The notes under the pieces are model-generated. The model did not search any database. It was not told where the DNA came from and was given only the letters and a program-made list of their open reading frames with translations. Both the position numbers and the translations under genes were made by a program. DNA of 10,538 nucleotides from Treponema sp. (lineage in GTDB: Bacteria; Spirochaetota; Spirochaetia; Treponematales; Breznakiellaceae): positions 1 to 10,538 of the forward strand of contig JAIRSD010000142.1 in assembly GCA_031255615.1 (NCBI GenBank), given 5' to 3'. Of the stretch, positions 1 to 7,291 are shown in pieces. Each line of letters opens with the position of its first letter. Position 1 is the stretch's first letter.

Positions 1-30
1 TCCGGTCCGGCGGAAAGCGAGGCCCCATGA
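1..30 (+). CDS. 3' end of an upstream gene (partial, probably a companion ABC permease)
   Basis: Frame 1 is open from the window edge and reads SGPAESEAP before a TGA at 28-30. That TGA overlaps the ATG of the next gene in an ATGA arrangement (27-30), which is typical of translationally coupled operon genes. In BmpA-type nucleoside transporters two different permease genes usually lie side by side, so the missing gene is probably the first permease. Only nine codons are visible, so the identity rests on context alone. Confidence 0.45.
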   Translation, partial: SGPAESEAP

Positions 31-974
31 TAGCGTTCCTGCACACGGCGATTCAGATGGGAACCCACATCCTCTTTGCGGTGCTGGGGGGAATCCTCTG
101 TGAACGAATCGGCAACATGAACCTGGGTATCGAGGGGATGATGCTCCTGGGGGCCTCGGTGGGTTTTTCCGCGGCCCTTTCCAGCGGCAGCCCCCTGGCG
201 GCGATCCTGGCCGCCGGAACCGCCGGGGCGGCGGGGGCCCTTATCTACGGGATCATCACCGTGGGCCTCCGGGGGAACCAGGTGGTTACCGGCCTTATCC
301 TTACGATCTTCGGAACCGGGGTTTCCGGCTTTTTGGGGAAGGACCTTGCCGGCAAGGCCCTGCCGGAATCCGTCGCCCAGGCCTTCGCTCCTTTCAAAGT
401 TCCCCTGCTGCACCGGATCCCTTTCCTGGGGGAGATCTTCTTTGACCACAGCCCCTATGTCCTGGCGGGGATGGTTCTGGCGGTCCTCCTGTATTGCTAT
501 TTTTCTTTTACCCGCCTGGGGCTTAACGCCAGGGCCGTGGGGGAGAACCCCTCGGTGGCCGACGCCTCGGGGATTCCCGTCATCCTCTATAAGTATGTCC
601 ACATTGTAGCGGGGGGCTTTCTCTGCGGCCTGGGGGGGGCCTATCTTTCGCTGGTATTTGTCCCCCGCTGGCAGGAGAACATCACCGCCGGGGCGGGCTG
701 GATAGCGGTGGCCCTGATCATCTTTAGCACCTGGAATCCCCTGCGGGCGGTTTTCGCGGCCTACCTGTTCGGCGCTCTGAAGGGGGTCGGCTTCAAATTT
801 CAGGGCATGGAGATTGGGTTTTCCGGTTTTAAAATCACCGCGTCCCCGCAGATTCTTGACATGCTGCCCTATTTGGCGACCATTCTGGTTCTGGTTTTCA
901 TCACCCGCCGGAAAGGGAAAAAGTACCAGAGCCCCGCCTCCCTGGGCCTCCCCTATTTCCGGGAAGAAGCCTGA
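27..974 (+). CDS. ABC transporter permease, nucleoside/BmpA-type (BPD_transp_2 family)
   Basis: This 315-residue inner-membrane protein is very hydrophobic, with about eight to ten likely membrane segments. It matches the second permease of nucleoside or simple-sugar ABC importers (YufQ/NupQ-like). Family features are the early stretch ERIGNMNLGIEGMMLLGA (residues about 26-43), the LRGNQVVTGLIL motif (about 80-91), and the conserved cytoplasmic stretch ARAVGENPSVADASGI (about 170-185), which normally contacts the ATPase. The C-terminus is basic, fitting a cytoplasmic tail. Length is normal for the family. The start is the ATG at 27, which overlaps the upstream stop codon, so translation is probably coupled. 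The gene appears to end its operon, since about 275 non-coding bases follow. The substrate cannot be read from the permease; nucleosides are the commonest for this subfamily, but other sugars are possible. Confidence 0.88.
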   Translation: MIAFLHTAIQMGTHILFAVLGGILCERIGNMNLGIEGMMLLGASVGFSAALSSGSPLAAILAAGTAGAAGALIYGIITVGLRGNQVVTGLILTIFGTGVSGFLGKDLAGKALPESVAQAFAPFKVPLLHRIPFLGEIFFDHSPYVLAGMVLAVLLYCYFSFTRLGLNARAVGENPSVADASGIPVILYKYVHIVAGGFLCGLGGAYLSLVFVPRWQENITAGAGWIAVALIIFSTWNPLRAVFAAYLFGALKGVGFKFQGMEIGFSGFKITASPQILDMLPYLATILVLVFITRRKGKKYQSPASLGLPYFREEA

Positions 975-1163
975 GTTCCCACCTTAACGGATTCCCTGAA
1001 AACCAGTTGGCTTTGGAGCGCGGTCCCGGGGAGGGATTCTCCCCCGCCCCCCTGCCGCAGGCCCTTAAAGCCGGTCCGCCTTACTATTTTTTTGGCCTTC
1101 CCCGCATAGAAAAGATAAAAACTTTGCTATATCAGTAGAAATCAAAAAAATTGTCATCTTTCA
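975..1163. other. Intergenic region between the two transporter operons
   Basis: There is no credible gene here. A short hairpin (GGGGAG at 1028-1033 pairing with CTCCCC at 1039-1044) is not followed by a T-run, so it is not a convincing intrinsic terminator. A T-rich stretch at about 1087-1093 lacks a good stem before it. From about 1083 onward the DNA becomes sharply AT-rich, leading into the promoter of the next operon. Confidence 0.5.
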
Positions 1164-1193
1164 TTGCTTTATTCACAAACGCCATGATATATT
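1164..1193 (+). promoter_or_regulatory. Sigma70-like promoter of the sugar ABC operon (extended -10)
   Basis: A -35-like TTGCTT (1164-1169) is followed after 18 bp by TATATT (1188-1193). TG at 1185-1186 gives an extended -10 of the form TGnTATATT. The surrounding 1083-1240 stretch is AT-rich, with A-tracts just upstream that could act as an UP element. Transcription would begin near 1200, leaving a leader of about 50 bases with a strong Shine-Dalgarno, GAGGAGG, at 1239-1245. Confidence 0.5.
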
Positions 1194-1249
1194 GGGTGAT
1201 AACCTTACAAAAATTTAGATTCGAGGGTTATTTTTTTTGAGGAGGATAT

Positions 1250-2530
1250 ATGAAAAGATCCCTTTGTTTTTTGACGCTGGCGGTATTGGCGGCAAGCCTC
1301 AACCTGTACGGCGCCGGATCCCGCCAGCCGAAGGACGCCGGAGGCCCGCAGGTGATCAGTTTCTGGTACAACAATACCGGGGATGAGGCAAAAGTGTATG
1401 AACAGGCTATCGCCGCCTATAACGGGTCCCAAAGCACCTACCGGGTAGAGGGCTTGAGCGTCAACGATCAGCAGAAGTTGATTGTCGCCATGTCCGGCAA
1501 CGAAGCCCCGGATCTGGTGCAGGGTTCCAATTCCCAGCTCGTGTCTTATCAGGCCAACGGCCTGGTGGCCAGTTTTAAGCCCTTCATCGACCGGGAGAAA
1601 TTTGATCTTGGCATCTATTCCGATAAGGCGGTGGAGGCCAATACCATTAACGGAGAGCTTTTCGCCCTGCCCCTGACCGGTTATACCATCCAGTTGTTCT
1701 ACAACAAGGATCTCCTCAACGCCGCCGGTTTCTCCGAGCCCCCCGCGACCGTGGAAGAGATGTACGATATGGCGGTCGCCGCCACCAAGCTGGACAGTAA
1801 TGGAAACATTGACATCCTGGGCTACCCTCTTTTCCCTTTGGCCTCGGCCCGGCAGGAACTGATCTACGCCTTCGGCGGCCGCTGGTGGTCTGAAGACGGG
1901 AAGAGTCTTACCCCCCAGGACGGGGGGATTATCGAAAGCCTTACCTACAACATGCGTTACCGGAACCTTTACGGGATAGACAGGGTCCAGGCCTTTGTAG
2001 CCACCGCCAATACGAACCGCTACACCGAAAAGGATATGTTTTTCGCGGGTAAACAGCTTTTCCGGCTGGACGGTTCCTGGCTGCCCACGATGATGAAGAA
2101 TTTTAATTCCCCTGTTAATTACGGCATCACCCTTATTCCCGGCCCCAGGGCCCGCCCGGCGGTTCGGGGAACCAGCCGTTTCGAGACGAACTCCATCTTT
2201 ATACCCGTTACCGCGGCCAGGAAAGACGGCGCCTGGGATTTTGCCAAATGGCTTACCGGCCCGGCGGGGGCGAAAATCATTGACCTGGGCACCGGCAATC
2301 TGCCGGCCCTTAAGTCCCTGTATACCGACCCGGATATTCTGTCCAAGCCGGGTTTCCCCGAATTTATCGAGGCCCTTAAACTGGAGAAGGGGATCCAGTA
2401 CGCCCAGATTGCCGATCTTAACGAGTATATTTCCATGCTGAACGAGCATCTGGACTATGTGTACTCGGGGCAGCGGAGCCCCGCCGCGGCCATGGCGGAT
2501 CTGGCGGAACGGGCCGGGAACCTGAAGTAA
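1250..2530 (+). CDS. Periplasmic carbohydrate-binding protein of an ABC importer (family 1 solute-binding protein)
   Basis: This 426-residue secreted protein belongs to the UgpB/MalE-like binding proteins that capture sugars or sugar derivatives and deliver them to the two permeases downstream. It opens with a signal peptide: two basic residues, then a hydrophobic core to about residue 20, ending LYGAGSRQ. There is no cysteine at the cleavage site, so it should be a soluble periplasmic protein rather than a lipoprotein. Family traits include QLFYNKDLLNAAGFSEPPATVEEM (split here as QLFYNKDLLNAAGF followed by SEPPATVEEM, about residues 149-172) and a late segment with SIFIPVTAARKDGAWDFAKW. The start is the ATG at 1250, set by GAGGAGG four bases upstream. 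The length is typical. Tryptophan and tyrosine residues scattered through the protein fit sugar stacking, but the ligand cannot be named. Confidence 0.9.
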   Translation: MKRSLCFLTLAVLAASLNLYGAGSRQPKDAGGPQVISFWYNNTGDEAKVYEQAIAAYNGSQSTYRVEGLSVNDQQKLIVAMSGNEAPDLVQGSNSQLVSYQANGLVASFKPFIDREKFDLGIYSDKAVEANTINGELFALPLTGYTIQLFYNKDLLNAAGFSEPPATVEEMYDMAVAATKLDSNGNIDILGYPLFPLASARQELIYAFGGRWWSEDGKSLTPQDGGIIESLTYNMRYRNLYGIDRVQAFVATANTNRYTEKDMFFAGKQLFRLDGSWLPTMMKNFNSPVNYGITLIPGPRARPAVRGTSRFETNSIFIPVTAARKDGAWDFAKWLTGPAGAKIIDLGTGNLPALKSLYTDPDILSKPGFPEFIEALKLEKGIQYAQIADLNEYISMLNEHLDYVYSGQRSPAAAMADLAERAGNLK

Positions 2531-2558
2531 GCGGACGGCGTGATCCGGGGAGGAAGAT

Positions 2559-3494
2559 ATGAAAAATATGCGTTCATTGGAAGCCTGGCGGAATAACCGC
2601 AACGGTTTTTTATTCGCCCTTCCCTGGATCATCGGTTTTGTCTGTTTTAGCATCTATCCCCTGGCGGCGTCGCTGTACTACAGCTTTACGGTCTTTAATC
2701 CGGTAACTTCTCCCCGCTGGGTAGGGCTGGAGAATTACCGGGCCGTATGGAGCGATCCCCTGGTGTTCAAGAGCCTTACGAATACCCTGTTTATCGCCTT
2801 TGTTTCCACTCCCGTTAATTTGCTGGCTGCGCTGCTGCTGGGGGCGGTGGCGACAAAAAAAATTCCCCTCCGGGGGCTGGTGCGGACCCTGTTTTTCCTG
2901 CCCTCCATCATTCCGACCATCGCGGCGACCATGGTATGGATATGGATGTTTGATCCTACCTATGGGTATATCAATACGGTGCTGCGGTGGTTCGGGATTC
3001 AGGGTCCCGCCTGGCTTATGGATATGCGCTACACCAAGGCGGCCCTCCTTCTTATGGGGACCTGGTGCACCGGAACCGCCATGCTTATCTGCATGGCCGC
3101 CCTGGAAGAGGTGCCGGTAAGTTACTATGAATCGGCGGACATGGACGGGGTGGGGACCATCAGGAAATTTATTTATATTACCCTGCCTTCCATTGCCCAT
3201 GTGCTGGTTTACCAGGCTATTCTGAATCTTATTAACGCCTTCCAGTATTTTCAGCAGGTCTACATCATCACCAACGCCAGTACCGGCGCCGGCGCCGGGG
3301 CGGGTTATGCCAGCGGGGGGCCGGGAAATTCTATTCTGATGTACCCCCTGTATATTTTTCACAACGCCTTTGTATACCTCAAAATGGGGAAGGCCTCGGC
3401 CATGGCATGGCTTCTTTTCATCGTGGTGGCCCTGCTCGCCCGGATCATGACCAAGGCCAGCAAGGGCGTTACCGCTAACGCGGGGGTGGAATGA
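2559..3494 (+). CDS. Sugar ABC transporter permease, UgpA/MalF type
   Basis: This 311-residue inner-membrane permease has about six membrane segments, the first at residues 17-43 (LPWIIGFVCFSIYPLAASLY). The cytoplasmic EAA loop that docks the ATPase is at about residues 190-215 (YESADMDGVGTIRKFIYITL), in the usual place before the last two helices. A glycine/alanine-rich insertion, about residues 243-261, lies in the segment before the final helix; relatives have a shorter Gly-Gly-Pro turn there. The gene lies 28 bp after the binding-protein gene, with GGGGAGGAAG just upstream of its ATG, and its stop overlaps the next permease by 4 bp. It forms the transmembrane channel as a heterodimer with that neighbour. 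Carbohydrate is the likely substrate class. Confidence 0.92.
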   Translation: MKNMRSLEAWRNNRNGFLFALPWIIGFVCFSIYPLAASLYYSFTVFNPVTSPRWVGLENYRAVWSDPLVFKSLTNTLFIAFVSTPVNLLAALLLGAVATKKIPLRGLVRTLFFLPSIIPTIAATMVWIWMFDPTYGYINTVLRWFGIQGPAWLMDMRYTKAALLLMGTWCTGTAMLICMAALEEVPVSYYESADMDGVGTIRKFIYITLPSIAHVLVYQAILNLINAFQYFQQVYIITNASTGAGAGAGYASGGPGNSILMYPLYIFHNAFVYLKMGKASAMAWLLFIVVALLARIMTKASKGVTANAGVE

Positions 3495-4348
3495 TGACAG
3501 CCCTTTTGCCGGGCGGGCCGCAAACAACAATCGCCCTAAAGTCCTTCCTGTTTTTTATCCTTGTTGCGGTGCTGGGGCTGATTTTCTTTTCCCCCTTTTT
3601 GATTATGATCACCACCGCCTTTAAGACCAACCAGGATGCCTTTACCCTGCCGGTCAGACTCTTCCCCCGGCGGGTGGTATTTGACAACTTTCCCAACGCC
3701 GTCGCCGCCATACCCTATTGGCGGTACATGCGGAACACCGCCTTTATCACCGTGCTTTCTATTATCGGGCAGCTTATCGTAAACCCCATGGCCGCCTATT
3801 CCCTGGCTAAAATACCCTGGAAGGGGAGCAAGATCATCTCGGGGCTGCTCATGGCCACCATGATGATCCCCTTTACCGTAACCATGATACCCCTCTACCG
3901 GATCTACTCACGGCTGCATCTTACCAATACCTATGTGCCCCTTATCCTGCCCATGTACTTTGGCAAGGCCTTTTATATCATCATGATGCGGCAGTTTTTT
4001 GCGGGCCTCCCCAATTCCCTGATGGAAGCCGCCCGTATAGACGGCGCCAATGAATTTCAGCGGTACCTGTTTATCGCCCTGCCCCTGTGCAAGCCGGTGC
4101 TGACCACCATCGGCATCTATTCCTTTATTGATGCCTGGAGCGATTACCTTGCCCCCCTTATCTACATCAGCAGGCCGGATAAACTTACCCTGTCCCTGGG
4201 GATGCAGCAGTTTTTAAGCCTCTATTCGGTGGACTGGGCCTTGCTCATGGCGGCGGCGCTGATTTTTGTAACCCCGGTGGTGCTTTTTTTCCTCTTTTTC
4301 CAGCGTTATTTTGTGCAGGGCATCTCTACCAGCGGATTAAAGGCCTAA
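3491..4348 (+). CDS. Sugar ABC transporter permease, UgpE/MalG type
   Basis: This 285-residue inner-membrane protein is the second half of the importer channel. A first membrane helix covers about residues 17-40, and about six helices are expected. The EAA loop is clear at about residues 178-205 (MEAARIDGANEFQRYLFIAL), followed by a late YSFIDAWSDYLAPLIY segment typical of MalG-like permeases, normally seen as a W-N/D-x-(F/Y)-hydrophobic pattern. Its ATG at 3491 overlaps the upstream TGA by 4 bp (ATGA), so it is probably translated by coupling; a second ATG directly follows and could equally be used. No ATPase gene follows before the hairpin-rich gap, so a shared MsmK/UgpC-type ATPase from elsewhere in the genome is inferred. 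Confidence 0.92.
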   Translation: MMTALLPGGPQTTIALKSFLFFILVAVLGLIFFSPFLIMITTAFKTNQDAFTLPVRLFPRRVVFDNFPNAVAAIPYWRYMRNTAFITVLSIIGQLIVNPMAAYSLAKIPWKGSKIISGLLMATMMIPFTVTMIPLYRIYSRLHLTNTYVPLILPMYFGKAFYIIMMRQFFAGLPNSLMEAARIDGANEFQRYLFIALPLCKPVLTTIGIYSFIDAWSDYLAPLIYISRPDKLTLSLGMQQFLSLYSVDWALLMAAALIFVTPVVLFFLFFQRYFVQGISTSGLKA

Positions 4349-4484
4349 GGGATTCGGCGGCCCTGTTCCCGGCCGGGATCCGCCGCCGGCCGCCCAAAAC
4401 GGCGGGAGCAGCGAAGCCCGCCGGCAGGGAGGCCGGCTGTTCCGTTCCATGCCCTGAATTTTGGCGGGGAGCGGCAATTTGGAA

Positions 4485-4516
4485 CTTCAAAAACGGCAGG
4501 GACGCCGTTTTTGAAG
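4485..4516. terminator. Perfect A/T-flanked hairpin, possible bidirectional terminator
   Basis: CTTCAAAAACGGC (4485-4497) pairs perfectly over 13 bp with 4504-4516 across a six-base loop. The GC core CGGC/GCCG is followed by TTTTT on the + strand and, by symmetry, also on the - strand. It is therefore terminator-like in both directions. It lies 137 bases after the ABC operon stop and is the first such structure there. The GC core is short, so termination strength is uncertain. Confidence 0.4.
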
Positions 4517-4518
4517 AG

Positions 4519-4637
4519 GCGGAAGCCGCGCCCGGCGCGGCTTCCGCCCGCGCAAGGGATAGAAGCGGAACAAAAACCCGCAGGGTTTTTGTTAGAGCGG
4601 ATAGCCCGGTCCCCGCCGCAGGCGGGGATGCGCCCAA
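4519..4637 (-). repeat. Structured three-hairpin repeat, copy A
   Basis: This is an inverted copy of the element at 7292-7410. On the + strand it holds a 13-bp stem with 3-base loop (4519-4531/4535-4547), a conserved single-stranded segment, an 11-bp stem with a GCA loop (4569-4579/4583-4593), a second conserved segment, a 7-bp stem with a GCA loop (4611-4617/4621-4627), and the end motif ATGCGCCCAA (4628-4637). Positions 4572-4610 are the perfect reverse complement of 7321-7359, 39 bases. The outer hairpins differ completely in sequence between copies yet stay paired. The role is unknown; it resembles a dispersed intergenic structured element. The strand is assigned relative to copy B. Confidence 0.8.
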
Positions 4638-4691
4638 CCCATACTCGATGCGGGGCATATTCTAAATTGAGATTTGCTGTACCGCCCCGGT

Positions 4692-4720
4692 TTGACATTC
4701 CAGTTGCTTCAAGTTATGGT
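4692..4720 (+). promoter_or_regulatory. Sigma70-like promoter with consensus -35, giving a nearly leaderless mRNA
   Basis: TTGACA (4692-4697, perfect -35 consensus) is separated by exactly 17 bp from TATGGT (4715-4720). Transcription should start near 4726-4728, while the ATG of the amidohydrolase is at 4730. No Shine-Dalgarno sequence precedes that ATG, which agrees with a leaderless or nearly leaderless transcript. Confidence 0.55.
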
Positions 4721-4729
4721 TTTCTTCTA

Positions 4730-6226
4730 ATGAATAAGACCTTGCTTATTACCGGAGCTCTGGTGGCGGCGCCGGAAGGAGAGGCGGTTCGAGACGTCCT
4801 GGTGGAAGGGGAACTCATACGCCGTGTGGGGCCGGTCCGGGGGTCCGACGGGGAAGCCGATCCGCGCGGGGGGGACGCCCATGCCATCGGCCCGATCCGG
4901 CCTGACTGGGAGGTGATCGACGGAAGGGGGAAGGTTCTTATCCCCGGCGGCGTTGACGCCCATACCCATATCTGCCTGGACACGGGCAGCGCCGTTGTGA
5001 GCGACGATTTCTACAGCGGCACCAGGGCCGCCGTTTGGGGGGGGACCACCACTCTTATCGACCATCCGGGTTTCGGGCCGCCGGGCTGCCCCCTGGACCA
5101 CCAAATAAGGAAATACCACGATCTTGCCCGGGGCAAGGCGGTGATTGACTACGGCTTCCACGGGGTGGTTCAGCATGTGGACGACGGCGTTATCGCCGCC
5201 CTGGAGGATCTGGCCGAAGAAGGGATCACAAGCTGCAAGATCTATCTGACCTACGGTTTCAAGCTCAACGACGGGGAGGTCCTCAGGGTCCTGGAAAAGG
5301 CCGGGTCCGCGGGAATTTTGACCACCGTTCATCCGGAGAACGACGGGGCAATCGGCGTCCTGCGGGATCGTTTTATCGCGGAGGGGAAGGGGGCTCCCCG
5401 TTACCACGCCCTTTCCCGGCCGGCGGAATGCGAGGCGGAGGCGGTGAACCGGATGATTCTCCTGGCCCGGCTGGCTTCCGGCGCGCCCCTCTACATTGTC
5501 CATTTGTCGAGCGCCCTGGCCCTGGAATTTCTGCGGCAGGGGCGAATACGGGGGCAGAAGGACCTCTACGCGGAGACCTGCCCCCAGTACCTTTTCCTTG
5601 ACGACAGCCGCTACGATTTACCCGACGGCCTTAAATACGTCATCTCTCCTCCCTTGAGGACGAAGGCAGACAACGAGATTCTGTGGCGGGCCCTGGCCGC
5701 CGATATTGATACGGCCGCCACCGATCACTGCGCCTTCCTTTTTGAAAGCCAAAAGATTCTGGGGAAGGACGATTTTACCAAATGCCCCAACGGGGCGCCG
5801 GGCATTGAGGAACGGATCCCCCTCCTCTTTTCCGAGGGGGTGGGGAAGGGGAGAATATCCCTGCGCCGCTTTGTCGAACTCTGTTCCACCAATCCGGCAA
5901 AGCTCTTCGGCCTGTATCCCCGCAAGGGGGTCATCCGGGAGGGTTCGGACGCGGACCTGGTTCTTATGGATCCGGCAAAAAAATGGACCATCCGCCGGGA
6001 GGGAATCCACGGGAACGCGGATTATTCCCCCTACGAAGGAATGGAATTGCGGGGCGCGGTCGATACGGTGATCGCCAGGGGGACGGTGCTGCTGCGGAAC
6101 GGGGTCTTTAACGCCGAAGCCGGGCGGGGGCGTTTCCTTCGGCGGGGGCGCTTCGATTCCGGCCTGGGGGCCGAAGTCCGAACCGCCGCCGCCCCGCCCG
6201 ATATGGGGGAGGACGGTCGTGCTTAA
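4730..6226 (+). CDS. Dihydropyrimidinase/hydantoinase-family cyclic amidohydrolase
   Basis: This 498-residue cytoplasmic zinc-type amidohydrolase should hydrolyse the ring of a cyclic ureide such as dihydrouracil (to N-carbamoyl-beta-alanine) or a 5-substituted hydantoin. All expected metal ligands are visible: DAHTH with H78 and H80, the lysine normally carboxylated (K170, in SCKIYLTY), H201 (TVHPEND), H258 (IVHLSS) and D332 (ATDH). The family signature PNGAPGIEERIPLL is also present. I chose the ATG at 4730 because homology begins there (NKTLLITGALV); the upstream in-frame ATG at 4511 would add 73 residues encoded by a hairpin repeat. No ribosome-binding site is seen, but a promoter ends just upstream. 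The gene overlaps the following radical SAM gene by 8 bp. No pyrimidine reductase or beta-ureidopropionase is in view, so the choice between dihydropyrimidinase and hydantoinase remains open. Confidence 0.9.
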   Translation: MNKTLLITGALVAAPEGEAVRDVLVEGELIRRVGPVRGSDGEADPRGGDAHAIGPIRPDWEVIDGRGKVLIPGGVDAHTHICLDTGSAVVSDDFYSGTRAAVWGGTTTLIDHPGFGPPGCPLDHQIRKYHDLARGKAVIDYGFHGVVQHVDDGVIAALEDLAEEGITSCKIYLTYGFKLNDGEVLRVLEKAGSAGILTTVHPENDGAIGVLRDRFIAEGKGAPRYHALSRPAECEAEAVNRMILLARLASGAPLYIVHLSSALALEFLRQGRIRGQKDLYAETCPQYLFLDDSRYDLPDGLKYVISPPLRTKADNEILWRALAADIDTAATDHCAFLFESQKILGKDDFTKCPNGAPGIEERIPLLFSEGVGKGRISLRRFVELCSTNPAKLFGLYPRKGVIREGSDADLVLMDPAKKWTIRREGIHGNADYSPYEGMELRGAVDTVIARGTVLLRNGVFNAEAGRGRFLRRGRFDSGLGAEVRTAAAPPDMGEDGRA

Positions 6227-7202
6227 AACGGGCCGCCTGCACCACGGCGGGATCATGGTCAATTACCGCTGCAACGCCGCCTGCCGGCACTGTTTGTACG
6301 CCTGTTCCCCCACCAGGGGAGAGGGCTACATCAGCGGGGAAACCATGGAGGAGATCTGCGGCCTCCTCCGCCGGGGCGGCATCGGATCGGTGCATATCGG
6401 GGGAGGGGAGCCCTTCCTGAATTTCGAGGGCCTCCTGACGGCGGTCGGGGCGCTGGGAAAGGCGGGTATAGAGCTGGATTATGTGGAGACCAACGGCTTT
6501 TGGGCGGGGAACAAGGAAGCCCCCGGCATGCTCCGCCGCCTCATCGCCGCGGGGGTGCGGTCCCTCTGCATTTCCCTGGATCCCTTCCACGCGGAGTACG
6601 TTCCCTACGGCCTCCCCGTTAAGCTGGCCGGGCTCTGCGAAAAGGCGGGGATGGGCTATTTCCTGTGGAAACAGCAGTTCCTCCACTCCCTCGGGGGGCT
6701 GGAGAGTACCTCGGCCCATACCCGGCAGGATCTGGAGCGGCGTCTGAAAAAGGGCTACATCAACAGCACCGCCCATGCCTACGGGATCCGCTTCGGGGGC
6801 AGGGCGGTAAACATCGAGGAGGAGTACGGTTCCCCCCGGAACGCGAAGGAGCTCATTGATTCCACGGGGGGCCCCTGCCGGGAACTCCTGAGCACCGGCC
6901 ATTTCCACGTGGATCAGGACGGCTATTTTATTCCCCCCGGCTGTACGGGCTTAAGGGTGCCCCTGGCGGAGGCGGTGGAAGGCCTCCCCGCGGGAAAGTA
7001 CCCCCTCTTTGAGGCCCTCTACGAAGGAGGCGTCGCGGCGCTCCTCAATTTCGCCGCCGCCCAGGGCTTTGTCCCCGCCGGATCCTATCCTTCCCGCTGC
7101 AATTTCTGCTTTCATATCCGCGCCTTTCTCTCCTGCAAAGGCCTGGCCGAAATTGACAACAATCATTACGAAGAATCGCTAAAATACTATTCCCGCCCCT
7201 AA
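6219..7202 (+). CDS. Radical SAM protein with probable C-terminal auxiliary iron-sulfur cluster
   Basis: This 327-residue protein has the radical SAM cluster motif C18-x3-C22-x2-C25 (CNAACRHC), with a further Cys at 29, and the SAM-binding GGGEP at 61-65 (HIGGGEPFL). Later strands (DYVETNGFWA, about 87-96, and LCISLDPFHAEYV, about 116-128) fit the partial TIM barrel. Five C-terminal cysteines (C220, C242, C294, C297, C306, the last three within PSRCNFCFHIRAFLSC) could bind a second 4Fe-4S cluster, SPASM/Twitch-like, but spacing is not canonical. The start is GTG at 6219, supported by GGGGGAGG ending six bases upstream. It overlaps the end of the amidohydrolase by 8 bp, so the two are co-translated and presumably act together. 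I do not recognise the subfamily; peptide or protein modification and small-molecule chemistry are both possible. Confidence 0.88.
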   Translation: MLKTGRLHHGGIMVNYRCNAACRHCLYACSPTRGEGYISGETMEEICGLLRRGGIGSVHIGGGEPFLNFEGLLTAVGALGKAGIELDYVETNGFWAGNKEAPGMLRRLIAAGVRSLCISLDPFHAEYVPYGLPVKLAGLCEKAGMGYFLWKQQFLHSLGGLESTSAHTRQDLERRLKKGYINSTAHAYGIRFGGRAVNIEEEYGSPRNAKELIDSTGGPCRELLSTGHFHVDQDGYFIPPGCTGLRVPLAEAVEGLPAGKYPLFEALYEGGVAALLNFAAAQGFVPAGSYPSRCNFCFHIRAFLSCKGLAEIDNNHYEESLKYYSRP

Positions 7203-7291
7203 ACGCGGAAGGCCCGGACGGCCTGGTTTGGGGCCGGGACTAAACCGGGACAGCAATGCCAGGCGGGGACACGCCGCATATCAAGAGCAGT

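Larger units (their letters stand above)
4349..4691. other. Gene-free hairpin-rich region after the sugar ABC operon
   Basis: About 340 bases with no convincing protein. It begins with GC-rich palindromic sequence (about 4357-4430, many GGCC/GCCGGC elements), then a perfect 13-bp hairpin at 4485-4516, a second 13-bp hairpin at 4519-4547 and the rest of a structured repeat to 4637, then AT-richer DNA with the promoter of the next gene. Open frames across it, including an in-frame upstream extension of the amidohydrolase gene from 4511, are explained by the repeat and have no protein-like features. Confidence 0.7.

Noticed and set aside
1028..1044. Hairpin after the first permease as an intrinsic terminator
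   Set aside because: The stem is only 6 bp and a C-rich run follows, not a T-run.
1205..2653. Long reverse-strand frame (482 codons) opposite the binding-protein gene
   Set aside because: It is antisense to a clear family member with a signal peptide, strong ribosome-binding site and promoter. Long antisense frames are expected in GC-rich DNA.
4519..4638. Structured repeat as an integron attC site
   Set aside because: Copy A has GCCCAAC (4632-4638), which fits RYYYAAC, but no matching GTTRRRY lies at the other end, copy B has TTTGGGC instead, and no integrase or cassette pattern is present.
4326..4658. Reverse-strand frame sharing a TGLSALTKTLRVF-type peptide with a + frame near 7320-7390
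   Set aside because: The shared peptide is a by-product of the DNA repeat. Changes in the repeat preserve stems, and the frames have no other gene-like features.
4511..4729. In-frame 73-codon N-terminal extension of the amidohydrolase
   Set aside because: It is encoded by hairpin repeat DNA, has no homology-like content or ribosome-binding site, and the predicted promoter lies inside it.
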